Assembly: GCA_033085395.1 (NCBI GenBank)
Contig: MU853200.1
Span: forward strand, 1 to 64,000
From: Xanthoparmelia taractica
Lineage: Eukaryota; Ascomycota; Lecanoromycetes; Lecanorales; Parmeliaceae
Direction: 5' to 3'
DNA: 64,000 nt
Made by a program: the position numbers and the translations under genes. Of the stretch, positions 10,461-23,664 are shown one piece after another; within the stretch, counting starts at the first letter, position 1, and each line of letters begins with the position of its first letter. Under the pieces are notes generated by a model. The model was not told the origin of the DNA. It saw only the letters and a program-made list of their open reading frames with translations, and did no database searches.

Positions 10461-12373
10461 GCATACTCGGACACCAAGGCATCATAAGTAGCGCATCGGG
10501 CGAGATGGTTGACTAGATCGTAGCTCCATCGCGACCAAAGAGGAAATGTATTTGCTACGACTGGCGCATTGCATATGCATCATCTCTGGTAGATAGTCAG
10601 GTGTTATTGCCCAATGGGACAGTCAGGTCTTTTGCCAAAAGGATTGAAGAGAGGACATGAGCAATGGCGCTTCCTGCGGTGTTCGCAGTACGAAGTACAG
10701 ATGTCAGATTTAGCTGCGAGTATCCTTGCACGCCTTGTCAGGTGAAGGGATGATTGTCAAAGAGAGCGGCACTGTTGGTCAGATAGTCAGCCTACTTCCT
10801 ACTTAACCTGCTGTCACATGGTCATAGGTACAAGTAAATTGCGTGGCTTGATGCCGGCAGGTGGGGACTGGGCACGTTTACTACTTTACCTAAATAAGAT
10901 GATAGATAGCTTTGTCTGCTCCACAAGAGTGAGTTAGTAGTACTTAGTAATCTCGTAGGAGTATGTCTTGAAGCACTTATGGTCTACTCCGTACTTTTGT
11001 GGTTGGTATGCTTGCGGCTTACTTACCTCGGGCCTTCCCATGGTGCCTGCCTCCAGGCCCCAGGGGTTAGGGGCACAGGGGTGCACTTCTACTTCTAAAC
11101 GATAGAACCTGAAACACCCCCAAGTATCTCATGCAGGCAGTAGACTTTTCTTGACGCGCCAAGTCTAATTCATAATTTCCATAATTTCATAAATCAGAGG
11201 CGGCAAATCATCTTTAATCTTAATTTCTTTTTTAATCCTTGTTATTCATCGCGCTTGATGATACCAAACCATACTTTACCAAGTACTTGATGTTGCCCCT
11301 TGACACCAGTGAAACAAGAGATAAAGAATTATAATAATAATTATTGTAAAAAGAGTGCCCCCATCTTCTTTGCTACTTTACTCTTCCTTTACTCTAGTAA
11401 TTACTATCAAATTTATTATTGTAGAATAAGAAAACCCGTGTAGCTGTGTTTTAAGGTAGAAAAGAGAAAGCTAAAAAAAAGTTGCGCTTTCCTCCTGCTC
11501 TAAAGAGATTGCAGGGAACTCGAACCGATTCCTGAAAAAGCGAAAGCGAAAGCGAACTTTCCAAACTCTGCAACAGAAACAACATCCAGCTTCAAATCAC
11601 ACCCATCTCCCGTACCCCCCCCCCCCCGCCCACCCTTCCTTCAACAAAGGCCAGGCCGCACCGGCTTCTCGAGGCTCTTTGACGACCGCCAATCCTTACC
11701 AATGACTGCTGTATAGCGTCATTTCCCACCGTCGTTCTCACGCTCCTTCATTTGCGTTTCCCTGCCTCTGTCTGACACGTGCACTTAATCTCCAGTGTTG
11801 CTTCTACACCAACCTTCCGATTCGGCGCGTAACCGAGGTCTTGATCTCGTCCAAATGACTGAAATAGAGCCTACCTGTTGAGTCAAATTTTTGCGCCCTC
11901 GGTTCCCTACCACATCGGAGCAGGACGAGGCCCCCTACTACCAAGATCTCCGGCAAGCCCAGCTGCAGAAGATACAGCGTCCAACCTTTCGTTTGACACT
12001 GACCAAACACCTTTTGGAAAACAGGATCCGCTGCCGAAGTATATGCTTTCACCAACGCATCTGCCAGAGCTAAGCTTACAGAGCATTCGAATAGATACAC
12101 AACTGGGCTTGGTGTTGTTATCGGCTGGGACCCGACTCCTTGAAAGCTTGCTCCATTGCGTGGTCGATTTGTCAGAGTACTACGAAGAGCTGGAGCTTGC
12201 CGTAGCTCTGCTACATCCCTAATACCGCAAGCCAAGCCGATCTAAGCGGCCCTTTGGGATTGGAATCTTCACACCGCTTTTCTACGCTTAGAGAGGGCTG
12301 CAGCAAGATAGAGTGATAAATTCAGCCTGTCTAAACCGGTGGACGACAAGGGGCCGCGCCCGCTACGTTCTCG
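10461..12373. other. long intergenic region upstream of the Kin4-like gene
   Basis: No gene is supported in 1.9 kb. A patch at about 11160-11480 is AT-rich. A run of 13 C (11615-11627) and a CT-rich stretch follow, then several small frames on both strands (11804-12235, 11878-12222) that look like leader sequence. A long 5' UTR, possibly with small upstream frames, is plausible for a kinase gene, but no transcript evidence is available. Confidence 0.4.
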
Positions 12374-15300
12374 ATGGCTACCATGCAAGTAGCTCCGCAG
12401 CAGACGCAATCACCGGTCGGCCCTAGTACGTATGCAGTGGATCCCTCTTTGGCATCACGACGGCAATACTCTCAGCAGACATCCCAAGCGGGTGACCAGA
12501 GCCGGAGCCACTCGCAGCCTAGAAACTCACCCCATTCGTCCAGACGGCCATCGAGACGGCCAAGCGGTAACGGAAATCAAACATTGGAATCCGATTCCTC
12601 CCCCCAAGCTCCTCACCAGTCTTCTGCGGGGGTCTACCATTCGAACTCGAGTACCCTTCGCGGACAGGACACGGCGAGTACTACGCATGCATCTCCAATT
12701 ATGCCTACGACATCATCCTCTCCTCCGTATCAGCAGAATCGGAGGGAGCAACGAGGGCAGCAATCACAAGGTCGCCCACCGATATCACCACCTCCAAGAA
12801 CCTCGTCAAATCAACGTGGCCAAAGTATCAGTCTACCATCAAATGCGCCACTTGCCGATAGAACAGCGTCCTCGCGGCAGGCTGTTCAAGTTGCTGATGA
12901 GCGCCGACCTGCGTCCCGCAGTGCTCCTGCAGATACAATAAGTGGTGCTGGGGAACCTGGAACAGACAACGACGCGGCGGCAGCAGCAGCAGCAGCTAAT
13001 GCAGCAAGATCACGACGGAGAGGGCCGACGTCGCCCGAAGGGCCACAACGGGCAATAAGCACCCGAGAACCAGGCTCTCAGCAATCACCCACCGCCGTGG
13101 AAAGCCGCTCAGCCACGAATGTAACCTCTGTGCCCTTACACACAAAGCCTGGAAGAGATGAAAGCCAAATAATCAACCGAGTGGTGGTGGATGACCCTGC
13201 TGTCGATCTCAGACGCGAACAGGAGCGGCAGTTGGAGTCTGTGCCGGGACTAGCGGTCGTGAATAACGTGACCGCTGCAGACGTCAGCAGGGCAGCTCCT
13301 CGGAGCAGGCAAGATTATTCGGCCGGTGCAGGAAATACGGGAAGAAGAAAAGAGACGCGCTTTGGGGAGTACATCCTCGGCCAGACCCTTGGCGAAGGAG
13401 AATTCGGCAAAGTCAAGTTGGGCTGGAAAAAAAATGGCGAGGTGCAGGTAGCCATCAAGCTCATCCGACGAGAAAGCCTGGGGCAGAACCCAAGTCGGCT
13501 GCCCAAGATCTACCGCGAGGTGTCCATCTTGAGGGGCCTTGAGCATCCCAATATTGTCAAACTCCACGAGATGATCGAGACGCCCCCTTACATCGGTATC
13601 ATTCTGGAGTATGCGTCTGGTGGTGAATTGTTTGACTATATCCTGAATCAACGTCATCTGAAAGACCACACAGCCCGAAAGCTGTTTGCCCAGCTTGTTT
13701 CTGGGGTGGGCTACCTGCACAAGAAGGGTATTGTACATCGGGATCTTAAACTTGAGAACCTTCTACTGGACCGCAACCGTAATATTGTTATCACGGACTT
13801 TGGTTTTGCCAACACCTTTGATCCTCGAGATGAGTTGGGTGAAGACATTGAGAAAAAGCTGACGGACCGAGAGTTTGTCAGAAGGATGGATCTGGAGCGA
13901 GTCCAGAATGGGAGTCGAAGAGGAGATTTGATGGCCACAAGCTGTGGTAGTCCATGCTACGCAGCACCAGAGCTTGTGGTGACGGATTCTCTCTATACCG
14001 GAAGGAAGGTCGACGTTTGGAGTTGTGGAGTCATCCTAGTAAGGCCATCTTTTAGCGGCCAGGTCAATGTCCAGTCTAACTCTTGCTGCAGTACGCGATG
14101 TTAGCTGGGTACCTGCCCTTTGATGATGACCCCGCGAATCCTGAAGGGGACAACATCACTTTACTTTACAAGTACATCACGACTACGGCGCTTACCTTCC
14201 CAGAATATGTCACTCCACACGCTCGTGACCTCTTGCGAAGGATCCTAGTCGCCGACCCCAGGCAGCGAGCAGACCTGTTTGAGGTTGCCAGGCATAGTTG
14301 GCTGAGCGATTTTGCACATGTGGTTGCACAGGTCACAAGCAGTACCACGACCGTTGGCGAGATTGCGAATACCACCGTCACAGCAGGTAGAGTCTCTTGC
14401 TTCAATATCTTGTCTCTTCCACAGCTAGTTTTGCAGTCACTTCCAGTCTGAATGTGGATGTCTTTCTTGCTTGTCAAAATCAGGCTAACCCTATTCTCTC
14501 CAGATCCACAAGATGCTCCTCTACTCGTCCGCAGTGCTTCCGTTAGAGAACCAGCCAAGACACACCCGTCCAACATGTCCCCCGTCGGCGCGCTCAGTCA
14601 TCAAGGCAAAATTGACCCTGAGCAAGCTATTGAGAAAACCAAAGCACCTCGTGATCCTAAGAGAAGGACTGTGCAAGTTGAATATGTCGCTCCGCAAAGC
14701 CAGACAATTAGAGGCGAAGGTCTGCCTCCCATCAGCTCACCCGCTACAGATGCATCCTCTCAAGCTCCTTCAACAAGTCAACATAAGGCTCGTGCCAGGG
14801 CCAGCAATGAAGAACAGGAACCTGTTCCTCGACAATACAATGCGACAACTAAATCTTCGCCTCAAGACCCAACCGTTGCACCGGCTCCAACGTCAAGTCA
14901 AGCATATCAACAGGGGGCAAATAGAAGCCAATATCGACCCAGCAGCTCTCAGCGAGACATGGCGCCTCCTTCACGGCCACCAAAAGATCTACCTCGTTCT
15001 GTGTCTGAATCGACCAGCGCGTTCGGCCCGCCTCCGACCTCGACCTCAACCAGGCCCACTACCGGAGGGTCCATGGCTTCGACAGCTGGTCGACTACCTT
15101 CCAGAGGGAATTCTTATAGCCAACCACTTGCACCTACGGTGGCGCCGACGAATGCAGAAGGACGGCTTGCGCAGCCCAAGAGTGGCAAGCAATACAGCAT
15201 CTCCGCGCCTATTCCTCAGTCAGGATCTTACGATCAAAATGAATCAATAGGTCTTCCGACCACTCAGGAATATGACCCTCCAACGCTGGGGAATCATAGG

Positions 15301-16254
15301 GATCAATCCCGAGGGCACAAACGATCAAATACACTAGGAAACTTTTTTAGGACAGGGTCAATTTCTGGTGGCAGGTCACAACCGCAGTCGCCCGGGGAGC
15401 TACAGAGGGAGAAAAGGTATCCACCTACAAGTATGAAGGCTCCAATAGCATCTGAAAGCCCCCGGCAATCGACCGACTCACGGCGCCCATCATTCAGCTT
15501 CGGACGAAAAAGTAGCGACCTGAGAAAGTACGGCGATCTGTCTAAACAGGAGAAGCCGCGGAGATTTTCTCTACTGCCCGCTTCGTTCTCGTTAAAGAGC
15601 TTCACCAGCACGGGCAGTGGGAAAGATGCGAGCAACGAGATGAGACCAGCTTCCGAGCGGAGGCAGTCGAGCACCGTCCAGTCAGGCCTTTCAAGCCGAG
15701 CCCAATCGCGCCCGCAGACTATGGCATACAGTAGAGGCCAAAACGGAACCAGTAATTATGGACAAGAGGAGAATTTCCCCACGGGATTTGACGGTTCACA
15801 GGACCGTTCACGAGACAGCCCTACACAGCAGACGCGAAGAAAAGATGTGCCATCTCGAGGGGCCCAGCACAGCGAATATATCAACCCACAGACCGAGACA
15901 CCTCAGGACCCATACCCCGCATCAAAATTGCAGCAACAGGGACAATCATATCTGGACACGCCTACCGAGTCGCAGATTTCTATCAATAATCGCCGCGAGC
16001 GGCCTGTCTACCCTCAGGGGTTCAATGAGTTCGAAGAAGAGCCAGCCGGTACTTCCATTCATCCAAAGCGAAGCGGACGTGGACCGAATGTTCTACAAAA
16101 GAACAATAGGAGATTCGCAGATGCGTACGAACAAGACGCGGATCCGAGCTATGGGATAGGTGGTCATCACGCCGGGACGTCTGGGGCAGCAAGGAGAGTG
16201 ATGGATTTCTTTAGAAGGAGAGGCAAGGCAAGGGCAGGGGAAGAAAGGGCGTGA
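12374..16254 (+). CDS. serine/threonine protein kinase, Kin4/Frk1-like
   Basis: Three exons (12374-14038, 14092-14386, 14504-16254) give 1236 residues. The first 320 residues are disordered (Ser/Pro/Gln/Arg, with a run of eight Ala at 201-208). The kinase domain begins near 331: glycine loop GEGEFG (340-345), VAIK lysine 362, E382, HRDLK (455-459), DFGF (475-478), an acidic insert before the activation loop, then APE (531-533). Exon 2 completes the C-lobe (AGYLPFDDD). The ~600-residue tail is basic, Ser-rich and low complexity. This architecture, with DFGF and the insert, fits Kin4/Frk1 kinases of the spindle position checkpoint and stress response; orthology is inferred. All three catalytic motifs are intact, so it should be active. 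Confidence 0.8.
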
Positions 16255-17410
16255 GAGAGAGGTGGAGAAAGAGGTGGAGAAAGATGTGGGTTGTCGAGAG
16301 TGGGTTATGCCAGTCTTTGTGCAGGTTGCTCGGGGCTTCTTCCATAAGGCCTTATCGCTTCAGGATAGCAGCGTGATGATGAGCTTGCTTGTACAGTGTT
16401 GTGTTGGCGCCTTGGAGGCGAGCATTTCAGGAGGTGTACTTTCGGATTATCGCTGGAAGAGTCGGGCATACTTTTACTTTAGGGATTGGCATGGCAGTTG
16501 TACGAGAGGGCAAGCTAGCGCTTGGGGCGTGTAATACGAGATATCAGATACTTATGACAGTAGCACAGATGCAATATTACTTTTTTGTGGCATGTTAGAC
16601 AAGGGGGTGTTGGTGTGTGCTGGATTGGAGTAGCTCAGAATTAATTGATTGTCTACTTCGTATAACAAGTCTCCGTGTTGGCAAGATGAAGCGGGACACT
16701 TTTAGCTGTGAGCATGAATACATGAATGAATACCTAAATCGTTACCGTAAAAGGGCCGGGTTAATTTATCCTCATTGCCTTTCCCACTTACCTTACTTTG
16801 CTCTACTCTCATCGTCTCATGGTTAATTAACTGTCCACGACTTTCAACATACCTTACACCTTTTCCTATTACACTCATCTCAAAGTTCACATTAACTCAC
16901 ATACCTACCATGAGTGTGAACAATGAACAGTGCATCAGATGTCGATGACACAAGGTCTCATAGGAGAAAGCATTCTCATGGGCTCCTCCAATCCACTTCA
17001 AGTACCAGTATCGCGCCTTCTCCCCCTCTATCTTATCCGAAAAAGTTCCTCCCCCATCTTCTGGAAAAAGCTTTGCACCTTCCTAACATGCTCCTCAGCG
17101 GCTCTTTCCCCGCTGCCGTTAACCCGCCCTCCCCCAGTCTTTTCTGCCCTCGACGTCCAACCATCTGCTGGCCAACGTCGTCATAACTTTCGAAAGCACA
17201 TACTCTTCCCCCACCCAGGTACCTGAGGGGTACAAAAGGAGTATGAATGCTCCCACACCGTGGCTTGTAGAAACTGTCTTCCTCTATTCTTCCTCGCTAT
17301 CAATCTTCAACCGAGCCCTTGCAGCTGCACCGCTGCTCGCTGTCATCTACCTGCTTTTCATTTTCCTCTATGCCATTGGCTGCTTCAAGCTACGCCCACC
17401 AGACCCAATC
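16255..17410. other. intergenic, 3' of the kinase and promoter of the alpha-glucosidase
   Basis: No gene is seen. Small frames occur at 16262-16534, 16617-16826 and 16923-17226 without domain content. The part nearest the alpha-glucosidase is rich in CT and CCCC tracts. Confidence 0.4.
17209..17214 (-). promoter_or_regulatory. possible CreA carbon-catabolite-repression site
   Basis: The minus strand reads GTGGGG, which fits the CreA/Mig1 consensus SYGGRG, about 200 bp upstream of the alpha-glucosidase start. Glucose repression of secreted maltases through such sites is well known in fungi. A six-base match is weak evidence, so this is only a candidate. Confidence 0.22.
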
Positions 17411-20400
17411 ATGTTTCATTCTCCCCTTTCCATCTTCAATCTTTTCATCTTGTGCACAATGCAATTAAGCAGATTTGCCAATGGTCAGACTGCCACCCCA
17501 ACGACGACTAGTTTCAGGCCAATATTCACCGTGCCGTCATCTGCTGATGTTGGTATGTGTATTTTCCCGGCGAGTCCCTCCTGTATTCAGACAACCCCAC
17601 AGCTTGCGATCAAGCTGTCTCTTCACAAGAGAATTTGCCTCAAAGAAGGAGTATTGACTCCAGATCCTTGATAGGTGCGACCTTGATACCTAACATTCAA
17701 GACCCGCAAGCCAAGAATGCTCAAGATGTTTGTCCCGGATACACTGCCTCTAATGTTGCCCGAGATCCGCTGGGCTTGACGGCGACGTTGACACTAGCCG
17801 GCCCGGAATGCAACGTATACGGAAACGATATCTCTACGCTGAACCTTTCTGTACAGTATCAATCCGCAGATCGCCTTGCCATCAGGATCACACCGGCGCT
17901 AATTGATGCTTCAAACTCTTCGTACTACAACTTGCCAAGCTATATTGTTACCCAGCCGAGCCCTGATACTGATGCCAGCAGTACGAGCTTGTCAAGCGAT
18001 CTGAACTTTGTATGGAGCAATGACCCGACCTTCTCGTTTTCCGTATACAGAGTTTCTACAGGTGATACGCTTTTCTCTACAGTTGGGACAAAGCTGGTGT
18101 TTGAAGACCAATTTGTTGAATTCGCTAGCACCCTGCCCGAAAACTACAACCTTTACGGATTGGGAGAGACGATTCATGCACTCAGGCTGGGTAATAACTT
18201 CACTAAGACCATGTACGCCGCGGACACGGGAGATACCATCGATACGTAAGCCGAGATTAATTTTGGTTTTTCTTTTGATTTTCGGGTCCGGCATCTGACC
18301 CTTTGTATCAGGAATTTGTACGGCTCGCACCCCTTCTATTTAGACACGAGGTACTACGAAACCGAAAGCAATGGCAATTTGACGTTAGTCACCAGCAATG
18401 AAACTAACGCAACCGCGGATTATGTATCATACTCTCATGGGGTGTACAATCGTAACGCCCGTACGTACATTTTGCGCTGGTCTTTCCTTCTTGGCGTTGA
18501 CATTGAATCATTGGATGTGTTCGAGAACAGAGAGCCTCAATACTCCTTTACCTGCTCTACAGGTCTACTTTTTACCTTGAAGAGGTAATGCTGACTCCAA
18601 AATCTGCGTAGATGGCCAAGAGATACTTCTACGGCCAACGAACATCACCTGGCGCCTTCTTGGCGGCAGCATTGACATGTATGTCTTCTCGGGACCTACC
18701 CAGCCAGAGGTCACCGCAGTATATCAGATGACTGCTGTTGGGCTGCCTGCCATGCAACAGTACTTTACGTTCGGGTTCCACCAGTGTAGATGGGGTTATG
18801 CGAATTGGACTGTACTCCAATCCGTGGTCGATAACTACGAGGCGTTCGGGATCCCCCTGGAGAACATATGGACAGACATCGATTACATGAACCAGTATAG
18901 AGATTTTGACAACGACCCCATCAGGTTCAATTATAGCGAAGGAGAGGTATTCCTGTCCGCTCTTCATGCCAGTGGCAAGCATTACATACCCATCATTGAC
19001 TCCGCGATCTATGTTCCAAACCCATTGAACGCCAGTGATAACTACAGCACGTTTGACAACGGCAACGCGACAGGTGCCTTCATAACCAATCCAGATGGCA
19101 GCTTGTACATTGGTGATGTCTGGCCAGGCTACACCGTCTTTCCCGATTGGATTTCTAGAGGTGCCGGACAGTGGTGGACCAACGAGATGGTCAATTGGCA
19201 TCGCAAGCTGGCTTTCGATGGAGCGTGGATCGATATGTCAGAAGCCTCATCCTTCTGCGTAGGCAGCTGTGGTTCGGGTAACATTACCATGAATCCCGTG
19301 CACCCGCCTTTTGGGCTTCCAGGCGAGCCGGGTAATGTGATCTATGGCTACCCAGAAGGTTTCAATTTGACAAATGCTACCGAGGCAGCTTCAGCCGCTT
19401 CCGCTTCAGCTAGCCAATCGTCATCTGGTGCCGCGGCGTCTTCCACCAGTGGAACGAGTTACCTGAGGACTACTCCTACTCCAGGAGTGCGAGACGTCAA
19501 CCACCCTCCGTATGTGATTAACAACGTCCAGGGGGACCTTGCGGTGCACGCAGTATCGCCGAATGCTACTCATGCGGACGGTACGCTAGAATACGACGTT
19601 CATAATGTGTTTGGCCACCAGATTTTGAACGCGACCTATAATGCGCTCCTGGCCGCAATGCCAAAGGTGCGGCCGTTCATCATTGGTCGATCGACTTTTG
19701 CGGGCAGTGGCAAGTGGGCAGGGCACTGGGGCGGGGACAATACGAGTCTTTTTGCTTACATGTTCTTCTCTATCCCTCAAGCTCTAACGTTTTCCTTATT
19801 CGGCATCCCAATGTTCGGTGTCGACACCTGCGGCTTCAATGGTAACTCAGATGAAGAGTTATGCAACCGTTGGATGCAGCTGTCCGCTTTCTTCCCTTTC
19901 TACCGGTATGTTCAACTAGGAGTAATACCTGCCTACTCAGTAATCCCAAGGGGTGGCGTCCTATCCCACCGTACCCAACCGGGCTCTCGTCGGGCTTGGG
20001 TATATGTCATGACAGGGGCATGCTGACTACCGAACAGGAATCACAATACACTGACCGCCAATCCGCAGGAGGCATATGTCTGGGCATCTGTCATCGATGC
20101 CAGCAAGACAGCGATGAACATCAGATATCAGCTCTTGCCATATATGTACACCCTCTTCTACCTAGCTCATAACACTGGTTCGACGGTCATGCGCGCTTTG
20201 GCCTGGGAATTTCCTCATGATCCATTCCTCGCGGCCGTAGACCGGCAATTCTTCCTTGGACCAGCTATTCGTACGTATTCGACGTCCATATTTCCTCATC
20301 TGAGACATGTCATGAGACGGTCCAATTTGTAGACAGCTTTCAAACCTCATTATAACCCTACAAAAAGCAGTACTGACTTTGGTACTATAATTCAGTTGTC

Positions 20401-21031
20401 ACGCCCGTCTTAGACCAAGGTGCCACCACAGTTGACGGAGTCTTTCCTGGCGTGGGCAGAGGTGAGGTGTATTATGATTGGTACACTCTGTCTGCTGTGA
20501 ATGCATCAGCTGGCGAGAACGTAACGATTGATGCACCGTTGGGCCACATTCCTGTTTACGTTAGGGGCAATAACGTGATACCGACGCAGGAGCCGGCGCT
20601 AGTCACCAGAGACGCAAGAAAGAATCCTTGGGGTGTGATCGCTGCTCTGAGTCTCGAGGGAACTGCGAGTGGGAGTCTCTATGTCGACGATGGCGCGAGT
20701 CTGGTGCCGAATGCAACGCTTTACGTCGAGGTGAGCCCCCTTGCCCTCTTCGACCTGCCACAATCAGGTCTCTAATCCTAATCAGTTCACCGCTTCGAAT
20801 AATGCTTTGTATGCTTCAGGGCGGGGAATGTATCAGGACACGAATCCGCTTGCCAATATAACAGTCCTAGGCGTGCAAGGTGCCGTCACGAATGTGTCGC
20901 TTAACGGCATGTCGGTACCGGGTAGCAGTTTCCGTTATAACGAGTCGAGCAAGGCATTGACGGTGACGGGCCTCAAAAATGCGACCAGCGCAGGGGCTTG
21001 GAGCAAGGATTGGGTGCTGAGATGGGGCTGA
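17411..21031 (+). CDS. secreted alpha-glucosidase (maltase), glycoside hydrolase family 31
   Basis: Seven exons: 17411-17552, 17675-18245, 18312-18460, 18612-19905, 20038-20270, 20396-20730, 20786-21031; 989 residues, the usual size of fungal maltases. ATG 17411 starts a signal peptide (hydrophobic stretch, then FANG) followed by a Thr-rich mature start. The GH31 nucleophile is D495 in AWIDMSEAS and the acid/base is D663 in HWGGDNTS. Each intron keeps phase; the 151-nt third intron is needed to restore NRNAHGQE. Many N-x-S/T sites (NATLY, NNFT, NDTS-like) fit a glycoprotein. An Ala/Ser linker at roughly residues 546-570 interrupts the catalytic domain, as in related fungal enzymes. It releases glucose from the non-reducing ends of maltose and starch oligomers outside the cell. 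Confidence 0.92.
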
Positions 21032-21506
21032 GCCGCTTGTGAAAAGGGGCTTGAGGGTGAGAGACTCGCATTGGGACATGATGAAAAAAAAGCAACAATG
21101 TATCGTTAGGAATGACACTCACGAGTGCATAAATGAGGAGATCAGATAATGCGGAAGAAACGAGGCTCATGCTGTGATGGCTGAAGATTGTTCTATATCA
21201 CTAAGATGAGTCCGTCTCAGATAGACCAAACATTGGATGAGTGTCTGAAGTTTTGCCCCTTTTTTCTGGTCTAATGCCGAGAAGAACAATGGGTCATGTT
21301 GCATAAGCTTCTTGCGAGCAGAGGTGGCTGATAACCACAATTCACTTGGTCCTGTCGATGCTGGACGGCGTTCTTCTGCCTAGCATCGTCCCCACGAGGA
21401 TGAGGGTCGTCTTTAACGCGGCTTCCTCGGGCTTCCTGCTTTTGCCAACCGCGCTGGAGCCGTCAGCAGAGGCGACCCGTCCTCGCTCATACCACTTCAA
21501 AGGCCA
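21032..21506. other. convergent 3' intergenic region
   Basis: This separates the ends of the alpha-glucosidase (plus) and the PP4 regulatory subunit gene (minus). No coding support; it is taken as two 3' untranslated regions. Confidence 0.4.
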
Positions 21507-23084
21507 TCACAAAGTCGTACCATCCACATCATCCGGTCCTTTGTTCTCCCCACCAACGTCTGCTCCCGCATCATCGCCCTCCACCACTCCGTCCGCATCC
21601 GCGATAACTGTGTCTCCGTCGCCGTCTTTGCCCTCCTCATTCTCTTCCCCTTGCAGCTCCTTCCTCTCCGCCACCCTCCCGACCGTAGCCGCCATCGTCT
21701 CCCCCTCCCCCCTCCTCCCCAACGCCCCCTCGAGATCAATCCCACCGGCCAGTCCACTCCCAGGCGTCTGCGGTCCCGTATCCTCCATCCCTATCACGTC
21801 CGGGCCTCTCGCATGCACGGGCTCGATGTCCTGGGGGTCCAGAGCATTTTCCACATCCCCGCCCACGGCCCTTGTCGCGGCGGCCGAAGCGGCGGCACTG
21901 CTGCGCGTGACTCTGCCGTTCGGTATGGGCGCCGGTACGGGCACGATCCCGGCTTCTTGTTCCTGACGCAGTAGTTCGCCTTGGGTGATGCCGTGGCTGA
22001 TGGTGCTGTCGTCGTCGTGGGTCGGGACGCCGTGGACGCCGTTCACGTTCACCGTGACTGTTTCCACCGACCCGGCTCCGTTTGGTCCATCGATGACGCT
22101 TGTGCTTTCGGTCCGCAGGTCGCTGGTTGGTCCGTTGTGCATCGGCGTCGGGGTTCTGCGACCCCTTAGCCACGGTATTTCGGTCAGCTCGGCCCCGCCG
22201 AGGAAATCCATGTTCACCGGATCCGGGCTCGGCGATGTCGTGCCATTGAGGAGTCGGCCGTTTGTGGTAGCTGCAGGAGTGAGCGTGGGGAGAGGGAAGA
22301 TGGAGGCTGGACTGGCGACTGATACGATTCGGTCAAGGGCGCGGAGGTAGGAGGGAAGGGTCTTGTAGTGTTGTGTGGGGTGGAGGAGGAGCTCGGCAAG
22401 GCGTTGCACGGTGTGAGGGGGGGCGGTGGGGAAGCCGGAGCGGAGGGTGGACTGTATGGTGCTGAGGAGGGAAAGGAGCGGTGGTGGGAGGGTGTTTGCC
22501 GGTTGTAGAGCGAGCCTGTCGGTTGTTGGAGAGGATTCGTGTTTGATGGTCGATTTTGAGTCTGCTATTGATGGGTCTGCGTTGGTGCCGGCTTGCTCTT
22601 CGTTCTTGGAAGCTCCTTGTTCCACATCCTCAGGGCTTTCTCGAATAGTTGATCTCTCTCTGGACGGTTCGTCCTTTAACGGTAATTCTGGTTTGAAAGA
22701 CACGTTATCTTCTTTCAGCGACGGCGGTAGGGGACCAGGTAAAGGTATTGATGGCGTAGGAAAATCATTGTGGGCGATCTAGAGCGTGTGTTAGTCACGG
22801 TCGAAGAAGCCTCCGATGGTCAAACATACACGCTCCAATCTAGGCAATAGGCGGTCGAGTAGGCCAGGCCACTCGGCACTATATCGAGCTCAGTCTGTGT
22901 CCTCGCCTACAAGGTAGGTGCTAGCCACCGCTTTTGAGAGCTTACTAGTTCATCTTTCCATCCTTCGTCAATTCTTCTAATAGCGCGTCATCTGCGACCC
23001 CAGAGTCAGCGGGCTCCAGTCTTGGTAGTGTACTTTCCCCCAGGTGTCAGATGGGTGTTGACAGGTGCGCTGACCTGTCGCCAT
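21507..23084 (-). CDS. protein phosphatase 4 core regulatory subunit R2
   Basis: Four exons on the minus strand (23084-23075, 22991-22946, 22878-22830, 22778-21507) encode 458 residues. The first exon is only 10 nt (M-A-T plus one base). The three splices produce a continuous N-terminus with LLEELTKDG, then NYAEWPGLLDRLL, then RIAHNDFP, the pattern of the PPP4R2 family. The remaining ~350 residues are disordered, with Pro/Ser-rich and then acidic Asp/Glu/Gly-rich segments, also usual for R2. The subunit links the PP4 catalytic subunit to substrates such as phosphorylated H2A during DNA-damage recovery; that role is from the family. The donor of intron 1 (GTCAGC) is not optimal, so the start exon is the least certain part. 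Confidence 0.78.
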
Positions 23085-23664
23085 GGCTTCTGCTTGGAGG
23101 TGGTATAAACTCTCGATGATATGTAGAACTGGGAGCATATAATCTTTAAGGGTCGTTCGAGGTTCAACAAGCCAGAGGACGAGACGAGTATGCCGCAATA
23201 TATGAATTTGCTCTTAACAAGTCCTTATTCTAAGTTACGGGCAATTTTTTGTATCTCATAGTATCATTTACATGCATGATATATCCCGATTTGACTTGGC
23301 CCTCTCTACCTCCTTGCCACAACTGCTCCTGTTCCTACCTCGCGCTCAACCGACTGTACAAGATCACCTCTAAAGGATTGGGCGTCAAATCAACCAGACA
23401 AGAAAATCGTCAATTTGGGCTCAGAATGTCCTCTAGAATTGTCCTCCGAAGCCATTAACGCCGCATCACCTCCGTTCCTGCCTTCACTAATCGTGAAACA
23501 ATACAGAAACGCCTCAGGTAAGGAATAACGCCGAAACACCAGGGGTATCGAACGCACATCCAGGCAAGGCTTCCTTTGCTTGCCTCGCCTAATTTTCTGC
23601 CAGTTCCCTTATGTTATCACAACACGAACGCCGGCTAACCTTTTTTCCAAGATGTGCTGCTTGT
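23085..23664. other. intergenic, promoter of the PP4 R2 gene
   Basis: Between two minus-strand genes. Small frames (23249-23458, 23580-23777) lack any recognisable content. No RNA gene is seen. Confidence 0.4.

Noticed and set aside
11804..12235. 143-codon minus-strand frame upstream of the kinase, with an overlapping plus frame 11878-12222
   Set aside because: The two frames oppose each other in leader sequence and neither shows a recognisable motif.
14513..15250. 245-codon plus-strand frame
   Set aside because: Second-frame shadow within exon 3 of the Kin4-like kinase; no domain.
21346..21966. 206-codon plus-strand frame rich in Ser and Pro
   Set aside because: Antisense shadow of the low-complexity C-terminus of the PP4 R2 gene.
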